The position numbers and the translations under genes are program-made. Positions 1-7,305 of a stretch of DNA of 18,472 nt are shown piece after piece. Below the pieces are notes generated by a model. That model was not told the DNA's origin and made no database searches. It was given only the letters and a program-made list of their open reading frames with translations. Position 1 is the stretch's first letter, and each line of letters starts with the position of its first letter. The DNA is from Clostridiales bacterium UBA4706 (GTDB taxonomy: Bacteria; Bacillota; Clostridia; Oscillospirales; Oscillospiraceae). The stretch spans positions 277 through 18,748 of the forward strand of contig DHKA01000105.1 in NCBI GenBank assembly GCA_002404605.1, given 5' to 3'.

Positions 1-1619
1 AAGCCCGCGCACTGCTCAAACGCCTTTGGCCCGATGCGCGGCACCTTTTTGAGCGCGGTGCGCGACGGGTACGCGCCGTTCGCCTCGCGGTAGGCAACGA
101 TGTTCTTCGCCGCCGTGTCGTTCAGACCGGCGACATAGGAAAGGAGCGGCGCCGATGCCGTGTTCAGATCGGCACCGACGGAGTTTACGCAGTCCTCCAC
201 CACGCCGCGAAGCGTTTCGTCCAGCCGCGCGGGGGGCATATCGTGCTGATACTGCCCGACGCCGATGCTTTTCGGCTCGATCTTCACAAGCTCGGCAAGC
301 GGATCCTGCAAGCGCCGCGCGATGGACACCGCAGAGCGCAGCGAAACGTCGTAGTCCGGGAACTCCTCCGCACCGAGCTTGGACGCCGAATAGACGCTCG
401 CCCCCGCCTCGTTCACGACCATGTAGGCGACGCCGGGAAGGTCGCGGATCATATCGGCGATAAAGATCTCCGACTCCTTGGACGCCGTGCCGTTGCCGAT
501 GGCAATGGCGGTGACACCGTGGCGGCGGATCATGGCGGTGAGAGTTTTGCGCGCCTCGTCCTTCCGGTTGTGCGGCGGCGTGGGGTACACAACGCCGGTT
601 TCGAGCACCTTGCCCGTCTCGTCCACGACGGCGATCTTGCAGCCGGTGCGGTACGCCGGGTCAAAGCCCATGGTGACACGGTTTCGGAGCGGCGGCTGCA
701 TCAGCAGCGGCTGGAGATTCTGTCCAAAGGCGCGGATGGCCGCCTCGTCCGCAGCATCCGTCAGCTCGCCGCGGATCTCCCGCTCCGCGGACGGCTCGAT
801 GAGCCGCCGCCAGGCATCCTCGCAGCAGGCATTCACAAAGGCGTTGGAAATGCTCACGCCGCGGAATACCGCCCGGCGGATTTCCTGCAGGGCGAGCGCG
901 TCCTCGATCTCCACGCCGGCCTTGAGCATTCCCTCCCGCTCGCCGCGGTTCACCGCGAGAACGCGGTGGCCCTGCACCTTGGACACCGGCTCGCGGTAAT
1001 CATAGTACAGGCGGTACACGCTGTCCTCGTCCGTCGCGGCCTTCGCCCAGAGCACGCCGCGCGTGCGGTAGAGCCGCCGGAGCGCGGCGCGGATGGCGGC
1101 ATCGTCCGAGATCGTCTCGGCGATGATGTCGCCCGCGCCGGTGAGCGCATCATTGGTTGACATAACTCCTTTTTCTTCATCCACATACGGCGCGGCGAGC
1201 GCTTCGAGCGTGCCGGACGTGACCGTCTGCGAAAGCAGCAGCTCTGCGAGCGGCGCAAGCCCCTTTTCGCGCGCGATCGTGGCGCGCGTGCGGCGCTTCT
1301 GCTTGTAGGGGCGGTAAATATCCTCGACCTCGGCGAGCGTCTGCGCTGTTTCGATGGCGGCGGAAAGCTCGTCCGTGAGCTTGTCCTGCGCTTCGATGGC
1401 GCTCACAACGGCGGCCTTGCGCTCATCAAGACCGCGCAGGTACGCGAGCCTGTCCGCAATGGCGCGGATGGTCTGGTCGTCGGTCGTGCCGTGCATCTCC
1501 TTGCGGTAGCGCGCGATGAACGGGACGGTGTTGCCCTCGTCAAGCAGTCGGAGGATGTTCTCTATATGCTCCTCCCGGCGGGAAAACTCCTTCGCAAGAA
1601 GGGGGGTGAATTTGTCCAT
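1..1619 (-). CDS. tex: Tex, S1-domain transcription accessory / RNA-binding protein (C-terminus outside window)
   Basis: My reverse-strand translation gives a Tex-family protein starting MDKFTPLLAKEF; about 539 residues are present and the frame is open to the window edge. Visible features are the N-terminal region with FIARYRKEMHGTTDDQ (about 35-50), the YqgF/RNase H-like domain beginning near residue 316 (MGFDPAYRTGCKIAVVDETG, then AIGNGTASKESE), and the start of the helix-hairpin-helix region (VNSVGADLNTASAPLLSYVA, then RIGPKAFEQCAG). The family normally exceeds 700 residues and ends in an S1 RNA-binding domain, which would lie off the left edge. Tex is a cytoplasmic nucleic-acid-binding factor linked to transcription. 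The ATG is preceded by AAGGAG with 9 bases of spacing, and a promoter sits just upstream, so it is probably transcribed alone. Family call is secure. Confidence 0.95.
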   Translation of the reverse strand, partial: MDKFTPLLAKEFSRREEHIENILRLLDEGNTVPFIARYRKEMHGTTDDQTIRAIADRLAYLRGLDERKAAVVSAIEAQDKLTDELSAAIETAQTLAEVEDIYRPYKQKRRTRATIAREKGLAPLAELLLSQTVTSGTLEALAAPYVDEEKGVMSTNDALTGAGDIIAETISDDAAIRAALRRLYRTRGVLWAKAATDEDSVYRLYYDYREPVSKVQGHRVLAVNRGEREGMLKAGVEIEDALALQEIRRAVFRGVSISNAFVNACCEDAWRRLIEPSAEREIRGELTDAADEAAIRAFGQNLQPLLMQPPLRNRVTMGFDPAYRTGCKIAVVDETGKVLETGVVYPTPPHNRKDEARKTLTAMIRRHGVTAIAIGNGTASKESEIFIADMIRDLPGVAYMVVNEAGASVYSASKLGAEEFPDYDVSLRSAVSIARRLQDPLAELVKIEPKSIGVGQYQHDMPPARLDETLRGVVEDCVNSVGADLNTASAPLLSYVAGLNDTAAKNIVAYREANGAYPSRTALKKVPRIGPKAFEQCAG

Positions 1620-1651
1620 GCGTGGTGTCTCCTTCAAAAGATTGGATTCGT

Positions 1652-1680
1652 ATTCTACCACACTTTCCCCTATCGGGCAA
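1652..1680 (-). promoter_or_regulatory. Predicted sigma-A promoter of tex
   Basis: On the minus strand, TTGCCC (1680-1675), a 17-base spacer and TAGAAT (1657-1652), with a TG one base before the -10 (extended -10). The predicted start is near 1645, about 26 bases before the tex ATG. By eye only. Confidence 0.6.
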
Positions 1681-1714
1681 GGCGAGTTCAAGTAGTATCA
1701 CTGTAATTCAAAGC

Positions 1715-1743
1715 GAAAGAGGACGGTGCTCCCGTCCTCTTTC
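1715..1743. other. 12-bp perfect inverted repeat at 3' end of the interrupted gene
   Basis: GAAAGAGGACGG (1715-1726) and its exact complement CCGTCCTCTTTC (1732-1743) flank a 5-base loop. It lies inside the last codons of the interrupted gene, about 15 bases before its stop. It would form a strong RNA hairpin on either strand, but no run of T follows on the minus strand, so it is not a classical terminator. It may stabilise the 3' end of the message or slow polymerase before tex. Confidence 0.6.
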
Positions 1744-2012
1744 ACTATGTTCATTTCAAGGAAATGCCGTTCAGCGAAAAAACGCATATGATATTGATAT
1801 GTAGGTGCGGCTGCTTTTTTATACGTGATCAGCTCAAACAGAACAAGATCATAATTTGATGCCTCATCCAAATTCAAAACATCGTTCATCGCAAATGCGG
1901 CTTCGTTTTGCGTTGGAGAAAAATTATAGACTGTGGCGCAAGGGGAGGTTATGATCTCTCCATCGTTTTCCGTGGCCGGGCGAAGATAAAGCTGGATATC
2001 ATGTACCGGCTG

Positions 2013-2228
2013 TCATCCCTCGCACGATAGGCGCAGCTGGTTCACATCCGGCAGCAGCGGTTCATCTCTCATAGAAGATAACGCTTCCTCCGGAGACGCA
2101 AACACGGAGACCGGCTGACCGTTTACGTGCAGACGGTGCGTATTGCAGGGATCCCTGCTCTGTACCGAAAACGCCACGACCCCAGAGACGAGAAAAACAG
2201 CGATTATCATCCATATCCGTTTCCGCAT
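2013..2228 (-). CDS. 71-residue N-terminal ORF of the interrupted gene, signal peptide plus short domain
   Basis: This is the part that standard translation would produce: a basic start, a hydrophobic segment (about residues 5-21), and a short hydrophilic tail ending LRLSCEG before TGA. With a strong promoter and ribosome binding site it could be made as a short secreted or anchored peptide. I think it more likely a truncated product of the longer gene, because the frame stays open for 104 further codons after the stop. No family recognised. Confidence 0.4.
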   Translation of the reverse strand: MRKRIWMIIAVFLVSGVVAFSVQSRDPCNTHRLHVNGQPVSVFASPEEALSSMRDEPLLPDVNQLRLSCEG

Positions 2229-2288
2229 AAGATCCGCGCTCCTTCTTTTAGATTTGGAATATCATCTGTTGCATCAATATATTTTAAG

Positions 2289-2316
2289 AATATATTGTAT
2301 TCACTGCATTTGTCAA
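2289..2316 (-). promoter_or_regulatory. Predicted sigma-A promoter of the interrupted gene
   Basis: On the minus strand, consensus TTGACA (2316-2311), a 16-base spacer and TATATT (2294-2289). The predicted start is near 2282, giving a leader of about 54 bases. The rest of the 2229-2385 gap is AT-rich and also carries the divergent promoter for the deacetylase gene. Confidence 0.65.
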
Positions 2317-2350
2317 TACAGCACATCCAAAATTCGGAAATCTGCGTGTC

Positions 2351-2379
2351 TTGACTTTTTCGGGCGCGGAGGATAGTAT
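2351..2379 (+). promoter_or_regulatory. Predicted promoter of the deacetylase lipoprotein, start close to the ATG
   Basis: TTGACT (2351-2356), a 17-base spacer, TAGTAT (2374-2379). The usual distance would put the transcription start at about 2386, the A of the first ATG. The GGAGGA that could serve as ribosome binding site (2368-2373) lies within the spacer, so either the message is leaderless or the real promoter is further upstream. Confidence 0.4.
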
Positions 2380-2385
2380 GAGAGC

Positions 2386-3528
2386 ATGATGAAACGAAAG
2401 ACAATTTTACTTCTCTCGGCGCTGCTCTGCGCGGCGCTCCTCGCCGGGTGCAGCGGCAGTGCGCTCGACATCTTTTTCCCGACGCCGTCGCCCACGGCGA
2501 CCGCGGAGCCGACGCCCTCCCCCACCGCGACCGCAGAGCCGACGCCGACACCCGAGCCGACGCCGGAGCCGCTCGTCCCTTACGAGGGCGAAATACGGCA
2601 CATCTTCTTCCACAGTCTCATCGTCTATCCCGAAATGGTGTTCACCGACCGCGAAACGCCGATGGGCGGCTATAACGCCGGATTCTCGGAAAAAGCGGAG
2701 CTGGAAAAGATCCTGCCGCAGCTCTACGAGCGCGGGTACGTGCTCTATGATCTGAACGAGTGCTACGAAATGGTCAACGGCAAAATGCAGCGAAAGGAAA
2801 TTTTGCTGCCCGTCGGGAAAATGCCGCTCATCCTCTCGGTGGACGATGTGGCGTATGCCTACGGTGACGGGTACGCGCGGCGGCTTTTCGTCGATGAGAC
2901 AGGCGCGCTGCTCTATGAGGTGCCGAATCCCTCCGGCGGCGTGGACATCATCCAGGACGGCGACGTGATGGGCGTTGTGGACGCTTTTGTTGCCGAGCAC
3001 CCGGACTTTTCGTGGAACGGGCACAAGGGAACGATCGCGCTCACCGGGTTTCAAGGGGCGTTCGGCTACCCGAGCTACGACGATCCCGAATGCCAGACGG
3101 AGATAAAAAAAGTTGCCGATGCGCTGCGTGCCGACGGCTGGAGCTTTGCCAGCCACAGCTATACGCACAACTCCGGCGTATACGGCTTCTGGGGCACGGG
3201 CTGCATCCCCGATAAAATTTATTACGATATCAATAAATGGGTCGATCGCGTGTCGCCGTGGATCGGTGAAACGAACCTCTTTCTCGCCCCCTTCGGCTAC
3301 CGCGCGACCGGCGAGGCATTGCAGCATGTGCTCGATGCCGGGTTCAATATCTATTGCACCGTGGATGACCATGTAGTCAACGAGCTGTACGATAATTACG
3401 CGCTTCAGTCGCGCATCGAGATCGGCGGCTACTCGATGACGTATTACCGCGGTATATTAAATGAGCTCTTCTTCGATGTGGACAGCGTCCTGGATCCCAA
3501 TCGTCCACCGGTCATATACGATGAATGA
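2386..3528 (+). CDS. Polysaccharide-deacetylase-like (NodB-fold) lipoprotein
   Basis: A 380-residue exported lipoprotein. The signal ends in lipobox LAGC, with Cys22 as the lipidated residue. Residues 32-62 form a Pro/Thr-rich linker with PTPSPTATAE repeated twice, which would hold the domain away from the membrane. The rest resembles the carbohydrate esterase 4 / NodB fold: LSVDDV (151-155) matches the catalytic Asp-Asp motif, HSYTH (257-261) matches the metal-binding HxxxH motif, and FLAPFGY (299-305) sits where RxPYG is usual but lacks the Arg. Such enzymes remove acetyl groups from peptidoglycan or other glycans outside the cell; the substrate here is unknown. Start choice is between ATG 2386 and 2389; GGAGGA lies 12 bases before the first. 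It stands alone and ends at a strong terminator. Fold confidence is good, activity less certain. Confidence 0.8.
   Translation: MMKRKTILLLSALLCAALLAGCSGSALDIFFPTPSPTATAEPTPSPTATAEPTPTPEPTPEPLVPYEGEIRHIFFHSLIVYPEMVFTDRETPMGGYNAGFSEKAELEKILPQLYERGYVLYDLNECYEMVNGKMQRKEILLPVGKMPLILSVDDVAYAYGDGYARRLFVDETGALLYEVPNPSGGVDIIQDGDVMGVVDAFVAEHPDFSWNGHKGTIALTGFQGAFGYPSYDDPECQTEIKKVADALRADGWSFASHSYTHNSGVYGFWGTGCIPDKIYYDINKWVDRVSPWIGETNLFLAPFGYRATGEALQHVLDAGFNIYCTVDDHVVNELYDNYALQSRIEIGGYSMTYYRGILNELFFDVDSVLDPNRPPVIYDE
2479..2571 (+). repeat. Tandem repeat coding for a Pro/Thr linker
   Basis: Two 30-base units (2479-2508, 2509-2538), each coding PTPSPTATAE, followed by a degenerate tail coding PTPTPEPTPEP. 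In-frame repeats of this kind usually form flexible extracellular spacers and can change in copy number. Confidence 0.75.
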
Positions 3529-3565
3529 AAAACCGTTTCCCGATACACTCGGGAAACGGTTTTTT
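3528..3565. terminator. Bidirectional intrinsic terminator between convergent genes
   Basis: A 13-bp perfect stem (3531-3543 with 3549-3561) around a 5-base loop, flanked by a run of A on the left and T on the right, so it works on both strands. It closes the deacetylase gene (stop at 3526-3528) and the polyphosphate operon (stop at 3569-3567). Confidence 0.92.
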
Positions 3566-3566
3566 C

Positions 3567-5117
3567 TTATTTTTCCTTGCGCGTGATCGCGCCGAGGAGC
3601 TTATGGAGCGGGGTCACGGCGCGGTAGTACCGGCGGTAGACCTCGCGGTAGATGCGATCATAGAGCTTATGTTCCTCCGCGTCCGGCGTGAACGTGTCGC
3701 GGATCTGCACCATGTGGGCAATGGCGTCCTCGTAGGAGGAGAACTCTCCGAGCGAAACAAACGAGCAGATGGCCGCGCCGAGCGCGCAGGATTCGTGCGT
3801 CTGGATGCGGGATACCGGCAGGCCGAACATATTCGCCGTGATCTGGCAGATCTCGTCGCTGCGGCTGCCGCCGCCGCCGAGATAGAGATGGCGGATCTTC
3901 TGCCCCGAGCGGCGCTCCATGCCGTACATGCCGTCCATGAGAGCGAAGTTCAGTCCCTCGATGATGGCACGGTACATGTGGTATTTCGTGTGGTGGTCGG
4001 TAAAGCCGATCATCGCGCCGCGCGTGTTCGGCGTGGAGAGGCCCGGCGTCCAGTGCGGCAGCACGAGCAGGCCGTCGCTCCCGGCAGGGATATCGCCGAG
4101 GTGCTTGTTCAGAATTTCCTCCGCCGAGCAGCCGAGCGCCTTGGCCGCCTCGACCTCCGCCTGGGCAAAGTTCTGCTTGAACCAGGTGAGCATCCAGTAG
4201 CCGCGCAGAATTTGAATTTCGGGGTTATACATGTCGTTCGGCACCGCCGGGTACGCGGGCATGAACGGCGTCGGATCAAAGTACTTTCTGGTCGTGAACT
4301 GCACGGTGCAGCTCGTGCCGAACGAGAGCGCCGCCTGATCCTCGCGGATGACGGAAAGGCCGATCGTCTCGCAGCCCTTGTCCGAGCCGGTGGCGAGCAT
4401 CGGCAGCCCCGCCGGGATGCCGGTCAGCCGCGACGCCTCCGGCGTCACGCCGCCGATGACCGAGCCGGAGGGCAAGATCTCGCAGAGCTTGTCCTGCGGG
4501 ATATCGTATACGCAGCGAGTGAGACCGTTTTTGTCCCACTTGCGGTTTTTATAGTCATAGGGAATTTTCGCCATGAGGCTCGCACTGCTGTCGGCAATGC
4601 GGCCGGTAAGACGGTAGTTGAGATATGTGGACAGGCAGACGTATTTGTCCGTTTCCTTCCAGAGCTCCGGCTCGTTCTCGGCGATCCAGTTGCAGGCCGA
4701 GGTGCGGTGGAGCATTTCGATCGTCTCCGTCATCCCGGCAAGCGCAAAGAGCGCCTTGCGGTCGGCGGGGAGCGGCTTCGGATTTTCGGCGCGGCGCTGA
4801 TCCATCCAGAGGATGCAGTCGCGCAGCGGCCGTCCATCCTTGCCCATGCAGACGGTCGTATCGCGGAACACCGTCACCGCGACGCTCGCGGCGCGCGCAA
4901 AGTCTTCCGGGGACTGGTCCTTCAGCCGCTGGGAGACGATGCACATATGTTCAAAATAGAAATCCGGCCGCTGCTCCGCCCAGTTCGGGTTGCGGGAATA
5001 GTAGGGCTGCTCATAAATGTCCTGCGCCGAACGGACGATGTGTCCGGCGGTATCGAAGAGCATTGCACGCACGCTCTGCGTTCCGACATCAAATACCAGC
5101 GCTAATGCATCGTTCAT
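3567..5117 (-). CDS. FGGY-family carbohydrate kinase
   Basis: A 516-residue cytoplasmic kinase of the FGGY family (xylulokinase/glycerol kinase type), which transfers phosphate from ATP to a sugar or polyol. Visible features: the N-terminal nucleotide-binding strand LVFDVGTQSVRAMLFD (7-22), a WMDQR substrate-side motif (104-108), ATGSDKGCE around the likely catalytic Asp246, and the C-terminal signature LGGGGSRSDEICQITANMFG (413-432) followed by ESCALGAAI. Length is normal. The family shares a fold across many substrates and I cannot assign one; a YgcE-like or xylulokinase-like protein is possible. I chose ATG 5117 over the in-frame ATG 5138 because GAGG precedes it at good spacing and it begins 4 bases after the ppk1 stop, implying translational coupling. 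Last gene of the polyphosphate operon. Confidence 0.88.
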   Translation of the reverse strand: MNDALALVFDVGTQSVRAMLFDTAGHIVRSAQDIYEQPYYSRNPNWAEQRPDFYFEHMCIVSQRLKDQSPEDFARAASVAVTVFRDTTVCMGKDGRPLRDCILWMDQRRAENPKPLPADRKALFALAGMTETIEMLHRTSACNWIAENEPELWKETDKYVCLSTYLNYRLTGRIADSSASLMAKIPYDYKNRKWDKNGLTRCVYDIPQDKLCEILPSGSVIGGVTPEASRLTGIPAGLPMLATGSDKGCETIGLSVIREDQAALSFGTSCTVQFTTRKYFDPTPFMPAYPAVPNDMYNPEIQILRGYWMLTWFKQNFAQAEVEAAKALGCSAEEILNKHLGDIPAGSDGLLVLPHWTPGLSTPNTRGAMIGFTDHHTKYHMYRAIIEGLNFALMDGMYGMERRSGQKIRHLYLGGGGSRSDEICQITANMFGLPVSRIQTHESCALGAAICSFVSLGEFSSYEDAIAHMVQIRDTFTPDAEEHKLYDRIYREVYRRYYRAVTPLHKLLGAITRKEK

Positions 5118-5121
5118 AGCC

Positions 5122-7305
5122 TTATGCCTCATTTCCATGCTGTTTTTTCTTGTTCGGATGGAAGAGCCGCCAGAGCCAGCCGTGCACTTTCTCCGGCGGG
5201 AGCGGTTCTACGATCTTTTCGCCGAAGTATTCGTAAAGCGTGTCGTGGCTCGCCGTACCAGGGACGATCTCAGAGCGGGAATAGGTCCCGTCCGGCTGCA
5301 TCGTCCAGCTCTTCTCCCGGTCGGCACGCAGCGCGTCGAGAATGGCGAGCACACCCTCGCGCGTTTCGGGCATGACGCATTCGATGAATGCCTCAACACG
5401 GCGGCGGGTGTTGCGGTTGAGAAGATCGCCGGAGCCGATGAAAATACGCTGCTCCGCACCCTCGCCGAAGGCGAAGATGCGCGAATGCTCAAGATACCGC
5501 CCCACGACGCTGCGCACCGTGATATTCTCCGTATACCCCGCGACGCCCGGCCGCAGGCAGCAGATGCCGCGGATGAAAAGCTCCGTACGCACGCCCGCGC
5601 GCGAGGCGCGGATGAGAGCGGCCATAACGCCGATGTCGTTCATGGAGTTGACCTTGATCGCAATGCGCCCGGTCTCCCCCTTTGCGGTCTCAGCCTCAAT
5701 GAGTTCCAGCACGCGGGAGCGGTAGCTCAGCGGGGCGACCCAGAGCGCTTCCGTCTCCGGCGGCGTCTGACCCGTGGCGAGCGCTTCAAATGTCTGCGCG
5801 GCGTCGCGCCCGACGCGCTCGTCAGACGTGATGACCGAAAGATCGGTATACTGCTCGCTCGTGACTTCGTTATAGTTGCCGGTGCCGACCTGCGTGAAGT
5901 ACTGCACGCTCTCACCGCGCTTTCGCGTGACGAGACAGAGCTTGCTGTGCACTTTCATCTCCGGCAGACCGTAAATGACCTGGCAGCCGGCATCCTCGAG
6001 CACCTCGGAATAGTCAATATTATTCTGCTCATCGAACCGGGCGCGCAGCTCCAGAAGGCAGAGGACGCTCTTTCCGCGGTCGGCGGCATACGCGAGCGCT
6101 GCGGCGACCTTGCTGCTTGCCGAGAGCCGGTAGAGCGTGATGCGGATGGACACGACGTCCGGATCGTCCGCTGCTTCGTAAAGATATTCTATGAACGCGC
6201 TCATGCTCTGGAACGGGTATGAGAGCAGCAGGTCCTTCTTTTCCAGATACGGGAAAAAATCGCCCTTCTGGAGCTTCACCGTTTTCTGGCTGCGGCGCTC
6301 GGCGTATTTCATACCGGGCGTTTTCTTCACGCCGGAGCCGAAGGAGAGATCGAACGGCAGCTTCGTGGTGAATACGTTGCTCTCCGAAACCTTGAGATCC
6401 TTAATGAGTGCCGCACGCAGCCGCGCGGACGGCTTGCCGCCGATCACGAGACGCACCGGCTGCTGGCGCTTGCGCTTGCGCAGCATTTTCTCCATGCTGG
6501 CGCGGAAATCCGCGTCGTACCCGCGCAAGTCGTCGTCGATGAACACGTCGGCATTGCGCGTGACCTGCAAGAGGACGGCATCGCGCACCTCCTGCTTTTT
6601 GAAAAGCTGCGGCACGAAGTGGCGCACGAGCTCTGCCGTGAGCATCACCTTCTGTCTGCCGTCCAGCTCCACGACGCGCCACGGCGGGAGCCGCAGCAGC
6701 GAGACGAGACCCAGGCGGAAATCGTCGCCCTTGCCGATCGTCGCCGCCACATAAATTTCGCGGTTGGCAACGAACGGGAACGGATGTCCTCCATCCACAA
6801 CGCGCGGCGAGAGGAGCGGGCGAAGCTCGGAGAAGTACTTTTTTGCCACGACCTCCTCGGGCTTTGTCATTTTATGAAAATCCACCACGTCGATGCCGGC
6901 ATCGCGCATATCTTCCAGAAGCCGCCGGTAGATGCGCTCCTCGCGCGGCTGCTGCGCGGCAACGGCGGAGAGAATGGCGCCCACCTGCTCGCCGGGCGTG
7001 CAGCCGGTCTTTTCATCCCGGTCGTCCGGCAGCAGCGCCGCGCGGTGCGTAAGTGATCCGACACGCACCATGAAAAACTCTTCGAGATTTGAGCGGTAGA
7101 TACCGAGGAACTTGAGCCGTTCCATGAGCGGCACGGCCGGATCGCCCGCCTGTTCAAGCACACGCCGATTGAATTGCAGCCAGCTCAGCTCGCGGTCAAG
7201 GAATAGCCCTGCCGCCTTTGCCTCGGCAAGAAGCTCCGTCTCCGGCTCCGGCACTTCCGGCGCGGCAGGGGCAATCAGTTCCGGTCCTTTTTCGGCTTGG
7301 CACAT
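5122..7305 (-). CDS. ppk1: Polyphosphate kinase 1
   Basis: A 727-residue PPK1, which reversibly polymerises the gamma-phosphate of ATP into polyphosphate via a phosphohistidine. Visible: a 35-residue N-terminal extension rich in Pro/Glu/Ala, the N domain motif FLDRELSWLQFN (35-46), ELRARFDEQNNI (419-430), the catalytic histidine in KVHSKLCLV (His453), GTGNYNE (474-480), HSRIFAFGEG, and the C-terminal GSGDLLNRNTRRRVEA. The length fits, slightly long because of the extension. GGAG lies 10 bases before ATG 7305. The start overlaps the 3' end of pap by 31 bases and the stop is 4 bases from the kinase start, so the three genes are almost certainly cotranscribed and translationally coupled. Confidence 0.96.
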   Translation of the reverse strand: MCQAEKGPELIAPAAPEVPEPETELLAEAKAAGLFLDRELSWLQFNRRVLEQAGDPAVPLMERLKFLGIYRSNLEEFFMVRVGSLTHRAALLPDDRDEKTGCTPGEQVGAILSAVAAQQPREERIYRRLLEDMRDAGIDVVDFHKMTKPEEVVAKKYFSELRPLLSPRVVDGGHPFPFVANREIYVAATIGKGDDFRLGLVSLLRLPPWRVVELDGRQKVMLTAELVRHFVPQLFKKQEVRDAVLLQVTRNADVFIDDDLRGYDADFRASMEKMLRKRKRQQPVRLVIGGKPSARLRAALIKDLKVSESNVFTTKLPFDLSFGSGVKKTPGMKYAERRSQKTVKLQKGDFFPYLEKKDLLLSYPFQSMSAFIEYLYEAADDPDVVSIRITLYRLSASSKVAAALAYAADRGKSVLCLLELRARFDEQNNIDYSEVLEDAGCQVIYGLPEMKVHSKLCLVTRKRGESVQYFTQVGTGNYNEVTSEQYTDLSVITSDERVGRDAAQTFEALATGQTPPETEALWVAPLSYRSRVLELIEAETAKGETGRIAIKVNSMNDIGVMAALIRASRAGVRTELFIRGICCLRPGVAGYTENITVRSVVGRYLEHSRIFAFGEGAEQRIFIGSGDLLNRNTRRRVEAFIECVMPETREGVLAILDALRADREKSWTMQPDGTYSRSEIVPGTASHDTLYEYFGEKIVEPLPPEKVHGWLWRLFHPNKKKQHGNEA

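Larger units (their letters stand above)
1698..2228 (-). pseudogene. Small signal-peptide protein gene interrupted by one in-frame TGA
   Basis: Two ORFs lie in the same frame, separated only by a TGA at 2015-2013: 71 codons from the ATG at 2228, then 104 sense codons to the TGA at 1700-1698. Read through, this is one protein of about 176 residues. It has an N-terminal hydrophobic signal or anchor (MRKRIWMIIAVFLVSGVVAF) and a soluble domain I do not recognise. The downstream part has an internal ATG at 1889 without a ribosome binding site, which argues against an independent gene. The TGA falls in CEG-stop-QPVHD, where one change from TGG (Trp) would explain it. TGA serves as an ordinary stop in neighbouring genes. 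The promoter (2316-2289) and ribosome binding site (AAGGAG, 10 bases before ATG) look intact, so the lesion may be recent, a sequencing error, or recoded. The gene looks more AT-rich than its neighbours. Confidence 0.65.

Noticed and set aside
243..1160. 305-codon plus-strand ORF inside tex
   Set aside because: The minus strand encodes conserved Tex blocks across the whole stretch.
2479..2571. Short CRISPR-like tandem repeat
   Set aside because: The repeats are directly adjacent, in frame and code a Pro/Thr linker; there are no spacers.
3525..5105. 526-codon plus-strand ORF opposite the FGGY kinase
   Set aside because: It is the antisense shadow of a well-supported kinase; its translation is Arg/Ala/His-rich low-quality sequence with no motif or ribosome binding site.
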